DNA of 15,068 nt from Lachnospiraceae bacterium UBA4380 (GCA_002390025.1 DGRU01000003.1:1-15068), one strand, 5' to 3'; positions 1 to 7,302 are shown, numbered from the stretch's first letter. Notes: a model not told the origin generated them from the sequence alone. Numbers and translations: made by a program.

Positions 1-294
1 CAGCTGACGGTGGAGGTTGAGAAGGGGGAAGTATCCCTCAGAGAGGACGGCATTCTGTGCTGGCAGCTCCACGTCACTGCACATCACGTAAAGGGAATGG
101 TGCAGGGAGAGTTCACTGAGACAGAATGGTTTGAACTGGAAAAGCCCTTCGGCTCAGCAGAAGAGATGGTATGCAGGACGGTGGACATTGTGAGGAAAAC
201 GCGGTTCGCCATTGCTGAGCGCCACCTGAAGCATCTCCCCCACCAGACATATCCCGCCGTGGACGGACGCCAGGGCCCTTACGGGCACCCGTAA
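1..294 (+). CDS. C-terminal part of an unrecognised protein (5' truncated)
   Basis: The reading frame is open from the first base of the window and ends at TAA 292-294. An internal GTG at position 10 is a possible start, but no ribosome binding site can be seen before it, so this is most simply the tail of a longer gene that begins outside the window. The roughly 97 visible residues are soluble and mixed-charge, with several His and Glu/Lys residues and no transmembrane segment or metal motif. The final codons lie inside a short palindrome (TTACGGG CA CCCGTAA, 279-294) that includes the stop codon. I do not recognise a family and assign no function. That it is coding at all rests only on an uninterrupted frame and plausible codon use. 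Confidence 0.45.
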   Translation, partial: QLTVEVEKGEVSLREDGILCWQLHVTAHHVKGMVQGEFTETEWFELEKPFGSAEEMVCRTVDIVRKTRFAIAERHLKHLPHQTYPAVDGRQGPYGHP

Positions 295-299
295 AACTG

Positions 300-369
300 G
301 GGGACGGTCCTTTTGTTTCCGTCCCCTTGTTTCATTCGAAAGAGGGACGGAAACAAAAAGACCGTCCCC
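300..369. repeat. 70-nt near-perfect palindrome, REP-like (GGGGACGG...CCGTCCCC)
   Basis: Pairing position i with 669-i gives an almost unbroken stem from 300/369 to 325/344, with one mismatch at 310/359. The arms begin GGGGACGGTC and end GACCGTCCCC, and the centre is AT-rich. It sits between an upstream stop codon and the asparaginase ribosome binding site, and lacks the T-run of a classical terminator. G-rich palindromes of this GGGGACGG type are, to my knowledge, scattered in many clostridial genomes. A link to REP-associated transposases is an inference. A related half-element appears near 14450. Confidence 0.75.
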
Positions 370-401
370 ATGTTCACGGAAGAAGGAGATACATATTCAT
401 T

Positions 402-1412
402 GTGAATAAAAAAGTTTTGATTATCAATACGGGAGGAACGCTGTCTTCGGTAGCGAAGGAACATGGTTTGACTCCGGGTCTTACGACGGACTCCATGCTC
501 CGTGAGCTCCATGTGGTGGCAGGAGAAGCGGAACTGATCACACAGGAGTTCTCCTCGCTGGACAGCGCCAATATTTTTCCGGAGGACTGGGTGCGGCTGG
601 CACGGGTGATCAGTCAGAAGCGGGATGACTATGACGGGATGGTCGTGATCCACGGCACAGATACCCTGGCCTACACTTCATCCATGTTGTCCTTTATGCT
701 CCAGAATATCCACATTCCGGTCGTGATTACCGGCAGTCAGCTGTCGATTTCCAATCCGGTGGCGGATGCCATGGAAAATCTTCGGTGTGCCATCTACATG
801 GCACAGAGCGGGTGCCCCGGAGTCTTTGTCGCCTTTAACAGGAAGGTGATGCTGGGATGCAGGGCATCCAAGGTGCGCTCCCTGAGCTTTGATGCTTTTG
901 ACAGCATTAACTGTGATAATGTCGCTGAGATCAGTTCCATCGGGATGAAGATCAATTCCCATACGCTGCCGAAGAGAAACGGTATTTTCCGGTTGCAGGA
1001 CCGCTATTGTCCGGATGTGGCTGTGATCAAGCTGTTTCCCGGCATTCACAGGGAAGTGCTCCGCATGTATGCTGAAAATGGCTACAGGGCATTTTTCATT
1101 GAAGCATTCGGTCTGGGAGGCATGCCTTTTCTGCGTCATGATTTTATCAGCGGGATCAGCAGACTGACAGAACAGGGATGCACGGTCCTCGTCGGTACAC
1201 AGTGCCGGTTCGAGGGGAGCAGCCTGGAAGTCTATGAGACCGGCCGGCTGGCACTTGAGGCGGGAGCGCTGCAGGCATATGATATGACGGCCGAGGCAGC
1301 AGTGACCAAGCTGATGTGGGTGCTTGGCCAGACAGAGGACCCTCTGGAGATCAGGGAATATTTCCAACTGAATCTGTGCGGGGAAGTCTCGATCCCTCAG
1401 GGAAACGTCTAG
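402..1412 (+). CDS. ansA: Type I (cytoplasmic) L-asparaginase
   Basis: This gene is predicted to hydrolyse L-asparagine to aspartate and ammonia in the cytoplasm. The 336-aa product has both asparaginase signatures: TGGTLS at residues 10-15 carries the nucleophilic Thr, and HGTDT at 84-88 carries the second Thr/Asp pair. A conserved Lys lies in the RASKVRS segment. Length is normal for the AnsA family, and there is no signal peptide, which argues against the secreted type II enzyme. I chose GTG 402 because the protein then starts directly before the first beta strand. The AGGAG at 384-388 is 13 nt away, rather far, so an ATT start at 399 is possible. An in-frame ATG at 327 would place a 25-residue extension inside the palindrome and is unlikely. 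The gene appears monocistronic, ending before the terminator at about 1535. It could also accept glutamine to some degree. Confidence 0.93.
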   Translation: MNKKVLIINTGGTLSSVAKEHGLTPGLTTDSMLRELHVVAGEAELITQEFSSLDSANIFPEDWVRLARVISQKRDDYDGMVVIHGTDTLAYTSSMLSFMLQNIHIPVVITGSQLSISNPVADAMENLRCAIYMAQSGCPGVFVAFNRKVMLGCRASKVRSLSFDAFDSINCDNVAEISSIGMKINSHTLPKRNGIFRLQDRYCPDVAVIKLFPGIHREVLRMYAENGYRAFFIEAFGLGGMPFLRHDFISGISRLTEQGCTVLVGTQCRFEGSSLEVYETGRLALEAGALQAYDMTAEAAVTKLMWVLGQTEDPLEIREYFQLNLCGEVSIPQGNV

Positions 1413-1534
1413 ACCGGGGGCAGAACAGAGCTGGCTCCAATGTAACTGGAGCATGCGGGCAGGAAAACCATCAAAAGAGAGGATCAGACCGGATGAAGGA
1501 GTTCTTCAGACATAGGATATGACAGCTGACAGAT

Positions 1535-1580
1535 AAAGCCAGGCCGGTGGACGAAATCCGCAGTCCCGGCTTTATTTTTC
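1535..1580 (+). terminator. Rho-independent terminator after ansA
   Basis: An 8-of-9 bp stem (AAAGCCAGG at 1535-1543 with CCCGGCTTT at 1565-1573) is followed by TTATTTTT-type sequence. The loop is long at 21 nt, so it is weaker than the other terminators here. A second T-run (1585-1591) lies just beyond it. Confidence 0.6.
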
Positions 1581-1630
1581 GCGGTTTTTTTCCATTAGGA
1601 AGTCGCAAACAAATATATGATAGAATATAT

Positions 1631-1636
1631 TATAAT
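1631..1636 (+). promoter_or_regulatory. Putative -10 element (TATAAT) for the small Cys-rich gene
   Basis: A perfect TATAAT sits in a very AT-rich stretch (1606-1636), about 58 nt upstream of the ATG at 1694. No good -35 hexamer is seen at 16-18 bp; the best candidates near 1605-1613 are poor. The position after a terminator and before a ribosome binding site supports a real promoter. Confidence 0.5.
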
Positions 1637-1693
1637 GAGTGAGTATTTTATGGCAGATTCCGGAAGGGATTTCTATATTTGGGAGGAATTACA

Positions 1694-1894
1694 ATGGCTG
1701 ATGCACCGGATATTCTGTATTCAAGTGCCGAGGAGCGAAGAGAATTTATAAAGAAAAAATACCCCTGTATTGCTGACTGCGATATGTGCGGCTTGTGCAA
1801 GGTGTTTCGCGGCCGTGACGCAGAACACGCCTTTGAAGATTATATTTCGGGAAAGCGTTCATTTATAGATGTTTCGGCGGATTATAAGAGGTAG
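1694..1894 (+). CDS. Small cysteine-cluster protein of unknown function (66 aa)
   Basis: The start at ATG 1694 is well supported by GGGAGG at 1681-1686 with 7-nt spacing. The product is 66 residues with a tight cysteine cluster, C-x3-C-x2-C-x2-C (CIADCDMCGLC), after a basic KKKYP segment, followed by an FRG and an acidic/aromatic helix. The spacing could ligate Zn or an Fe-S cluster, but it does not match the standard ferredoxin pattern closely enough to call. There is no signal peptide or membrane segment. It has its own likely promoter (TATAAT 1631) and is separated by about 280 bp from the next gene, so it is probably monocistronic. I recognise no named family; the cofactor and function are unknown. 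Confidence 0.75.
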   Translation: MADAPDILYSSAEERREFIKKKYPCIADCDMCGLCKVFRGRDAEHAFEDYISGKRSFIDVSADYKR

Positions 1895-1899
1895 TATGC

Positions 1900-1937
1900 C
1901 GCCCATGGGAGCGCCCATGGAGAGCGCCTGTGAAGAG
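1900..1937. repeat. Short tandem array, three 12-13 bp units
   Basis: Three imperfect units follow the stop of the small Cys-rich gene: CGCCCATGGGAG (1900-1911), CGCCCATGGAGAG (1912-1924) and CGCCTGTGAAGAG (1925-1937). The first two share nine leading bases; the third has diverged. It is one of several unrelated arrays in the intergenic gaps of this window. Confidence 0.6.
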
Positions 1938-2172
1938 AGTATTCCGGATTATTGCAGATATGCGGTAATTGCGGCTGAACTATGGAGTGCAAACTGTAGA
2001 AAGACTTAGGAGGTGCAGCTTGAAAAAACAGTGAAGACAGGTTTTCGGCAAGGGCATGGAAGGATGTCCGGCGGAAGCAATATTCGCTGCGCAGCGGGCG
2101 GAAGCAGGATCCGCAGCACATCGACGAAAGCGGGGTTCGCCGCTCTTTGGCGGAAGAAAGGAAACAGAAAAG

Positions 2173-3339
2173 ATGAGAGCATTAAGAATCGGAGTGATCG
2201 GGCTGGGAGATATCTGCCACGCCTATCTGTCAAATCTGCAGAAGTATCCGGAAGCCGCAGAGCTCTACGCATGCGCCTGCCGCACACCGGCAAAAGCAGA
2301 GGCCAAAAAGGAGCAGTACGGTTTTCGCAAGGCCTATGCGACCGGCGACGAGCTCCTGCAGGATCCCGAGGTGGATCTGGTGCTCAACCTCACGACGCCC
2401 GCAGCACATTATTCCTACAATATCGCCGCCCTGCGCGCCGGAAAGCATGTCTATTCCGAAAAGCCTCTCGCTTCGACATTTGCGGAAGGGCAGGAGATCA
2501 TGAAGCTGGCGGCGGAGAAAGGACTGTATGTGGGATGTGCCCCTGATACCTTTATGGGTGCCCGCCTGCAGACCTTCCGCAGGCTCATGGACGAAGGGGT
2601 CACCGGTCAGATCGTCGCGGGTACGGCCAACTGCGTTTCGCACGGCTGGGAGTGGTACCACCCGAATCCGGCCTTCTTTTACCAGAAGGGCGCCGGTCCC
2701 GTTCTGGACATCGGTCCCTATTATATGACGGCCCTTCTCTCTCTGCTCGGTCCGGTTGAGTCTGTCTGCGCCATGGGCGTTCAGCCTCAGAAGGAGCGCA
2801 TGATCTATTCCGAGCCCATGAAGGGACAGATGCTGCAGGTGGATCCTGATATCATGACCTCCCTGTCCGCAGTTCTGAAATTCAGGTGCGGCGCTGTCAT
2901 CAGCTACAACATGATCTGGGATGCCTGGGATTCTGTCATGCCCCGCCTGGAGCTCTATGGCACCAGATCCACACTGGTCATGGCGGACGAGGATCCCAAT
3001 CAGGGTCCCAATATCTTCGGCGGAGACACCCTGGTAAAGAACGCGGAGACCTACCGCTGGAGAAATATGCCGCGCCATGAAGGTGATGAGGACATTCCCT
3101 GGGAGATCGCGGAGGTAAAACACGACTTCGGCGCGACCAGCTTTGTGACCAACGACCGCGGGATCGGCCTGATCGACGTCGCCCACGCGATCGAGGAGGG
3201 ACGCCCCTGCCGCGCCAGCGGAGCCATGGCCCTGCATATGCTTGAGGTCAGTGAAGCCATCCTGGTCTCCGCCAGGGAAAACCGCTATGTGCAGGTGAAC
3301 ACAACATTTGAACGTCCCGAGGCAATGCCGCAGAAATAA
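2173..3339 (+). CDS. Gfo/Idh/MocA-family NAD(P)-dependent oxidoreductase
   Basis: This is a predicted soluble dehydrogenase acting on a sugar, inositol or related polyol; the substrate cannot be read from sequence. The 388-aa product opens with a Rossmann dinucleotide-binding motif (GVIGLGDIC, residues 7-15). It has the family's EKP signature at 96-98 (YSEKPLA) and an LDIGPYY segment near 240 bp downstream of mid-gene, which corresponds to the conserved D-x-G-x-H/Y of the C-terminal substrate domain. ATG 2173 is preferred because the first strand starts immediately and AGAAAGGA lies about 10 nt upstream. An in-frame ATG at 2056 would add 39 low-complexity residues with no family resemblance and no good ribosome binding site. 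The gene stands alone, with 280 bp before it and 130 bp after, so the context gives no substrate clue. Codon use is more C/G-ending than in the small gene upstream. Confidence 0.9.
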   Translation: MRALRIGVIGLGDICHAYLSNLQKYPEAAELYACACRTPAKAEAKKEQYGFRKAYATGDELLQDPEVDLVLNLTTPAAHYSYNIAALRAGKHVYSEKPLASTFAEGQEIMKLAAEKGLYVGCAPDTFMGARLQTFRRLMDEGVTGQIVAGTANCVSHGWEWYHPNPAFFYQKGAGPVLDIGPYYMTALLSLLGPVESVCAMGVQPQKERMIYSEPMKGQMLQVDPDIMTSLSAVLKFRCGAVISYNMIWDAWDSVMPRLELYGTRSTLVMADEDPNQGPNIFGGDTLVKNAETYRWRNMPRHEGDEDIPWEIAEVKHDFGATSFVTNDRGIGLIDVAHAIEEGRPCRASGAMALHMLEVSEAILVSARENRYVQVNTTFERPEAMPQK

Positions 3340-3368
3340 TCTTCCGGAAGAGGGGAATTCAGCATCCG

Positions 3369-3403
3369 GAGTGAAAATCTTGTATCGACAAGATTTTTCA
3401 CTC
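3369..3403. repeat. Perfect-stem hairpin between the oxidoreductase and the membrane gene
   Basis: GAGTGAAAATCTTGT (3369-3383) and ACAAGATTTTTCACTC (3388-3403) are complementary except for one extra A/T, around an ATCG loop. The T-run is inside the stem rather than after it, so this could act as a weak two-way terminator or a transcript-end stabiliser. It ends the oxidoreductase transcript by position. Confidence 0.6.
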
Positions 3404-3470
3404 GTGACTGTGTGGCGTCTGCAGAGAACGTGCTGCCTTTGCGAAAGGCACTCCGGTATAAGAGGTTGTT

Positions 3471-4127
3471 ATGAAATACGGAGAATCTGTTTTTGACATT
3501 CTATACCTTCTGTTTGCAATCATCAGCGGCTGTCTGATACTGTACAGAGCAGGAAACAGAACGGAAAAGAATATGGGGCTTGCCGCACTGATCCTGGGCT
3601 GCGGAGACGCCTTTCATCTCATTCCCCGCGTCACCAACTATTTTTCGGATAGAGATCTCACAGCCGCTCTGGGAATGGGCAAGCTGATCACGTCCATCAG
3701 CATGACGGGTTTTTATCTGCTGCTGTATTATATCTGGCTGGGGCATTACCGGATGAGGGAAAACCGGCGCCTTACAGCCTTCCTTTGGATACTGGTGATC
3801 ATCCGGATTGTCCTGTGTCTGCTCCCGCAGAACGGATGGCTGGAAAACAGCGCTGACCCGGTCTGGGGGACAATCCGCAATATTCCCTTCGTCCTGATCG
3901 GCGCCGCAGTCTGCCTGCTCTATTTTCAGAAGAGACGGAGGGACCGGGGTTTTCGATATTTCTGGCTGTACATCCTCCTGTCATTTCTGTTTTATATTCC
4001 GGTTGCTGTGGGAGCTGGACTGCTCCCCATGCTGGGCATGCTGATGCTCCCCAAAACCATCTGTTACATTTTGATGATCGTGGCTTTCCTGCGCTCTGTC
4101 ATGAGTGCATCTAAGCAAGCCAATTGA
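3471..4127 (+). CDS. Seven-helix integral membrane protein of unknown function
   Basis: The 218-aa product is almost entirely hydrophobic, with about seven predicted membrane segments (residues roughly 8-28, 36-55, 68-90, 98-117, 133-151, 162-185 and 188-210). The longest polar loop, after helix 5, is strongly basic (KRRRDRG). A GDAFHLIPR motif in helix 2 and RNIPF before helix 5 look like family signatures, but I cannot attach a name. The motif-bearing seven-helix plan without other domains could be a small sensor, an enzyme of the lysoplasmalogenase type or an orphan membrane protein. The start at ATG 3471 follows AGAGG (3461-3465) with 5-nt spacing. It is the first gene of a same-strand run reaching 7220; the next gene starts 66 bp downstream. 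Confidence 0.82.
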   Translation: MKYGESVFDILYLLFAIISGCLILYRAGNRTEKNMGLAALILGCGDAFHLIPRVTNYFSDRDLTAALGMGKLITSISMTGFYLLLYYIWLGHYRMRENRRLTAFLWILVIIRIVLCLLPQNGWLENSADPVWGTIRNIPFVLIGAAVCLLYFQKRRRDRGFRYFWLYILLSFLFYIPVAVGAGLLPMLGMLMLPKTICYILMIVAFLRSVMSASKQAN

Positions 4128-4193
4128 TGAAGGGAAAGACCAGCCTTCTGCATGTGGTTTGATTTATGCCGGGTGTATACGGAGACAGTCATT

Positions 4194-4850
4194 ATGAGCT
4201 TTGAGATTAGTACTTACGGGGAAATGAATGCGGATACACTTCTGATTCAGATGGTCGATGATCATGATCTGCAAGTGATCGAAAAGGAAGCTGCTTTGAT
4301 CAGGGAATTATCCGGAGGACAGAAGTTCTGCCTGAAAACGGTCAAAGTGAAAATCTGGAACCACGATCTGTCACCCTGGCCGGCACCTGCGGTCTTCGGA
4401 AATGAGGATTTTGGGGACGGCGCAGCCCAATCCCTGCTGTTCCTTGAGCAAGCGATTCTTTCGGATTTGCCGGAGGATCCCGCGGCGGCCTATAGCAGAA
4501 TTTATATCGGAGGCTATTCGCTGGCAGGCTTGTTTGCTCTGTGGGCGGGATATCAGACGGACCGTTTTGACGGCATTGCTGCCGCATCGCCGTCGATCTG
4601 GTTTCCGGATTTTCTGGAATATATGCGAAAAAACAAAATCCGTACGGAGGCGGTTTATCTGAGTCTCGGTGACCGGGAGGAAAAGACAAAAAACCCGCTT
4701 ATGTCACAGGTGGGAAATGCCATCAGGGATGCAGAAACCATCCTGAAAAAAGAAGGAAAAGAATGCATTCTGGAGTGGAACAAGGGGAATCATTTCAAGC
4801 AGCCGGATCTTCGGACTGCAAAGGCTTTTGCCTGGCTGATGAACCGGTAA
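4194..4850 (+). CDS. Alpha/beta-hydrolase-fold esterase-like protein
   Basis: A 218-aa predicted serine hydrolase. The nucleophile elbow is GYSLAG (residues 107-112, Ser109), which fits G-x-S-x-G. An Asp at 160 (LSLGDRE) and a His at 200 (KGNHF) sit in the order expected for a Ser-Asp-His triad. The layout, with a short N-terminal sheet, a GGYSLAGLFALW elbow and a late GNH, recalls the esterase D / enterochelin-esterase branch of the superfamily. There is no signal peptide, so it is probably cytoplasmic. ATG 4194 is favoured because GGAGA (4181-4185) is 8 nt upstream; an in-frame ATG at 4152 has only a weak, distant site. The substrate is unknown. It follows the membrane gene by 66 bp and may be co-transcribed with it. 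Confidence 0.82.
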   Translation: MSFEISTYGEMNADTLLIQMVDDHDLQVIEKEAALIRELSGGQKFCLKTVKVKIWNHDLSPWPAPAVFGNEDFGDGAAQSLLFLEQAILSDLPEDPAAAYSRIYIGGYSLAGLFALWAGYQTDRFDGIAAASPSIWFPDFLEYMRKNKIRTEAVYLSLGDREEKTKNPLMSQVGNAIRDAETILKKEGKECILEWNKGNHFKQPDLRTAKAFAWLMNR

Positions 4851-4894
4851 ACGTATCGGGCCTTGTCTTGACGGGCATCGGCCCGGGAAGAGCC

Positions 4895-4980
4895 ACAGAC
4901 AGGCAGGCTGAACCAGGTCCGGAAACAGTTGGGCTGAAACAGGCTCGGAAACAGACAGGCAGGCTGAACCAGGCTCGGGA
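4895..4980. repeat. Tandem array, three ~28 bp units
   Basis: Three units of 30, 26 and 30 bp run head to tail at 4895-4924, 4925-4950 and 4951-4980. Each begins ACAG and ends with a CAGG(T/C)(C/T)CGG-type segment. Units 1 and 3 are nearly identical; unit 2 lacks four bases and is more diverged. The array fills most of the gap between the esterase-like gene and the Nif11-like gene. Confidence 0.8.
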
Positions 4981-5008
4981 TGTAGATTCCATATGAGAAA
5001 GGAATGAA

Positions 5009-5296
5009 ATGGAAGTTTATGAGGCAATGACTCTGCTGAGGGAAAAGGCTGTCAAAGATACCGCCCTGAGAAATGCTCTTCTGGAAACCAGAAACAGCAG
5101 GACGCCCCTGTCAGATTTCTGCAGGCTGAGCACACAGGCAGGTATAGAACTCTATGAAATGGACCTTTTGTCTGCCGGAGAGGATTATTATGCTGCCATG
5201 CGGCGGTCTACAAACGGCGGAGGCGAGAACTCCCCCCTGCTTGTCGGAGAGGATGATTACTACGAATTGTTTATGGAGGAACTGGAGGGTTTATGA
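5009..5296 (+). CDS. Nif11-like small protein, candidate RiPP precursor
   Basis: The 95-aa product has a predicted helical N-terminal half with the Nif11-type rhythm: leucine-rich helix, K-x-D-x-x-L-R, then F-C-x-L-x-x-x-A-G-I-x-L-x-x-x-D-L at residues 24-54. It then has a glycine break STNGGGENS (67-75) and an acidic, aromatic tail (GEDDYYELFMEE). The NGGG could serve as a double-glycine leader cleavage site, leaving a tail of about 25 residues. The tail has no Cys and almost no Ser/Thr, so lanthionine chemistry is unlikely. No modification enzyme or peptidase-transporter lies in this window. ATG 5009 is supported by AAAGGAA with good spacing. The stop overlaps the next gene's start (ATGA, 5293-5296), implying translational coupling to the CapA-like protein. 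Nif11 membership is my reading of pattern, not a search result. Confidence 0.72.
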   Translation: MEVYEAMTLLREKAVKDTALRNALLETRNSRTPLSDFCRLSTQAGIELYEMDLLSAGEDYYAAMRRSTNGGGENSPLLVGEDDYYELFMEELEGL

Positions 5297-6567
5297 GCTG
5301 GAACGAAAAGCGGATGCAGGAAGATGGCCGCGGGTACATGAAATCGCCGAAAAAAAGCAGGACGAGGAAAAATAGCCTGCGGTTCATGGGTCTGCTGTTG
5401 GCGGGGATGGTATTGTTCGGGACCATGCAGCAGGAGGCGTACGCGGAAAAAGTGAGTTCTGCAGACCCTGCTGTCGGCAAGGTTGTAGCTCAAATGGCTT
5501 CCGGTCTGCGGAAAGTGTTTTCTCAGGCCATGAAGGAAGCAGATGCTGCCAAAGAGGCAGAAGAGAAGGCTCGCAGCTACGATTTTACTCTGGGCTTTGC
5601 GGGTGACATCTGCCTGGGGGATAATTATATTCCCATGCAGCACCTGCAGGCAATCGGCTCCGAGGATATCTCTGACGGGATTGATCCGCGCTATATTGAG
5701 ATCATGAAGGGCATGGATCAGATGTGGATCAACAATGAATTCGTCTACAGCCGCCGCGGGGAGCCCCTTCCCACCAAGATGTGGACATTTTGCGGGGATC
5801 CGGACAATGTATCCTATTTAAAAGACCTGGGGGTGGATATTGTCGGACTTGCCAACAACCACACCTTCGACTTTGGCGAAGTTTCCTTCATGGATACCCT
5901 GGAGACTCTTGAGAAAGCAGAGATCCCTTATGTCGGCGCCGGGCGCAACCTGGAGCAGGCGGCCTCACCTGTCTATCTGGAGACGGATGGGTTCAAGATC
6001 GCCTATGTCGCGGCTTCCCGTGCGGAATATACCATCTATACACCGGAGGCGACCGATACGGAACCGGGAATCCTCTGGTGCTATGACTATACCCGTTTTC
6101 TGGAGTCCATCAGGACAGCGGCGGAAAATGCCGATTTTGTCATTGCCCTCCCCCACTGGGGCGTGGAGCACAGCACGGAGCTGGAAAACGAGCAGATTTA
6201 CGGGGCCCATGCCATGATCGAGGCCGGCGCGGATGCCGTGATCGGTGCCCATCCCCACATCCTGCAGGGAATCGAATACTATGAGGGAAAACCCATCCTC
6301 TACAGCCTGGGCAACTTCTGGTTTGATGATTATGATATCGATACCCTTGTCGCCGAGCTGCATTTAAAAGGCAAGAGAGCGGATGCGGACCAGCCTCTGA
6401 AGGACGCAGAAATTGAACTCAAGCTCTATCCCGGCACCCAGTCCGGAGTCTATACCGCACTGGCGGACACAGAGGACTGGAAGACCCGGATCCTGCAGTA
6501 CCTGGAGGGCATCTCCGTAAATGTAAATATTGACGAAGACGGTGTGGTGCACCCCGACTCGGAATGA
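5293..6567 (+). CDS. Secreted/anchored CapA-family protein (poly-gamma-glutamate synthesis-type metallophosphatase fold)
   Basis: A 424-aa protein with a basic N-terminus, a hydrophobic segment (residues about 31-44) and a possible AYA|EK cleavage point at 51/52, so it is exported or membrane-anchored. The mature part carries the CapA (PGA_cap) metallophosphoesterase-like motifs in order: GD (104-105), NNE (147-149), ANNHTFDFG (187-195), PHWGVE (287-292), GAHPH (318-322) and SLGNF (338-342). Length is close to normal for the family. In Bacillus CapA takes part in poly-gamma-glutamate capsule production, but stand-alone clostridial members without capBC nearby, as here, have no settled role. 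The start at ATG 5293 has GGAGG a few bases upstream and overlaps the preceding stop; ATG 5338 is an alternative. A coiled, Ala/Glu-rich stretch (76-95) links the anchor to the catalytic domain. Confidence 0.88.
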   Translation: MSWNEKRMQEDGRGYMKSPKKSRTRKNSLRFMGLLLAGMVLFGTMQQEAYAEKVSSADPAVGKVVAQMASGLRKVFSQAMKEADAAKEAEEKARSYDFTLGFAGDICLGDNYIPMQHLQAIGSEDISDGIDPRYIEIMKGMDQMWINNEFVYSRRGEPLPTKMWTFCGDPDNVSYLKDLGVDIVGLANNHTFDFGEVSFMDTLETLEKAEIPYVGAGRNLEQAASPVYLETDGFKIAYVAASRAEYTIYTPEATDTEPGILWCYDYTRFLESIRTAAENADFVIALPHWGVEHSTELENEQIYGAHAMIEAGADAVIGAHPHILQGIEYYEGKPILYSLGNFWFDDYDIDTLVAELHLKGKRADADQPLKDAEIELKLYPGTQSGVYTALADTEDWKTRILQYLEGISVNVNIDEDGVVHPDSE

Positions 6568-6650
6568 TTCGAAGGATATCCCGGGGTGATGAGAACCACG
6601 GGGGATGAATCTGAAGATTTAAAAGCAAAGAAGTGTAGGAGATAAATGCA

Positions 6651-7220
6651 ATGGAGAAACTGACGATCGAAGAAGCAAAGAGACTGAATGATACCATGGT
6701 GACAGAGGACCATCTCAAGCTCCACGCGGCAAATGTCGCCGCATGCATGGGCGCGATGGCAGAGCATTTTAAGGCGGATAAGGAGCACTGGGAGGCAGTC
6801 GGCTATCTGCATGACTATGATTATGAGAAGTATCCGGAGGAGCATCTGGCCCATACCGAGGAGCCCCTTCGCGCAGCAGGCGTTCCCGAGGAGGATATCC
6901 GGGCCATCCTCAGCCATGGCTATTCCATCTGCACGGATGTGGAGCCCGTCTCCGAGATGGAGAAGAGTCTTTTCACTGTGGATGAACTGAGCGGAATCAT
7001 CCAGGCGGCAGCCAGAATGCGCCCCAATGGGATCGAGGACATGAGCCTGAAGAGTTTCATGAAAAAGTGGAAGGACAAGCGCTTTGCGGCGGGCTGCAAC
7101 CGGGAACTGATCCTGCGCGGATGCGGAATGCTGGATATGGAGATCCGGGATGTCGCGGAGATCTGCATACGGGGTATGCAGGAACATGCGGAGGAGCTGG
7201 GCCTGGGCAGGCCGGAATAA
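6651..7220 (+). CDS. HD-domain hydrolase-like protein
   Basis: A 189-aa soluble protein of the HD/HDIG metal-dependent phosphohydrolase superfamily. It shows an early His (H25 in HLKLHA), the diagnostic HD pair (YLHDYDYEKYPEEH, H54-D55), further His at 65, 68 and 89 and a late Asp at 111. Short HD proteins of this length are common in Clostridia and are often annotated only as HDIG-domain proteins; nucleotide or phosphate-ester hydrolysis is likely, but the substrate is unknown. The start at ATG 6651 is backed by TAGGAGA about 10 nt upstream. It lies 83 bp after the CapA-like gene and ends before the strong terminator at 7275, so it is probably the last gene of this transcription unit. Confidence 0.87.
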   Translation: MEKLTIEEAKRLNDTMVTEDHLKLHAANVAACMGAMAEHFKADKEHWEAVGYLHDYDYEKYPEEHLAHTEEPLRAAGVPEEDIRAILSHGYSICTDVEPVSEMEKSLFTVDELSGIIQAAARMRPNGIEDMSLKSFMKKWKDKRFAAGCNRELILRGCGMLDMEIRDVAEICIRGMQEHAEELGLGRPE

Positions 7221-7274
7221 AGGTATATGATCTTCATCCAGGACGCGTTCGCAATTCTTGCTATATGAAGAATA

Positions 7275-7302
7275 AAAAAATCCGGCTTCGGCCGGATTTT
7301 TT
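7275..7302. terminator. Bidirectional Rho-independent terminator
   Basis: AAAAAATCCGGC-TTCG-GCCGGATTTTTT is a perfect hairpin with a UUCG-type tetraloop and T-runs on both strands. It lies between the plus-strand HD gene (ends 7220) and the minus-strand exchanger gene (ends 7428), and can stop transcription from both sides. Confidence 0.93.

Noticed and set aside
327..401. N-terminal extension of ansA from ATG 327
   Set aside because: These 25 codons lie largely inside the palindrome, have no ribosome binding site and do not belong to the asparaginase fold.
678..1454. Long minus-strand reading frame opposite ansA
   Set aside because: It is antisense to a gene with clear asparaginase motifs, has no ribosome binding site and encodes a His/Cys-rich sequence typical of reverse-strand shadows.
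2013..2546. Plus-strand frame starting just after AGGAGG near 2009
   Set aside because: The Arg/Gly-rich translation overlaps the oxidoreductase in another frame. The Shine-Dalgarno overlaps the GTG, and the TTG nearby gives only four codons before a stop.
2230..3237. 335-codon minus-strand frame opposite the oxidoreductase
   Set aside because: It mirrors the Gfo/Idh/MocA gene, whose Rossmann and EKP motifs are on the plus strand; the long opposite frame follows from GC-rich third positions.
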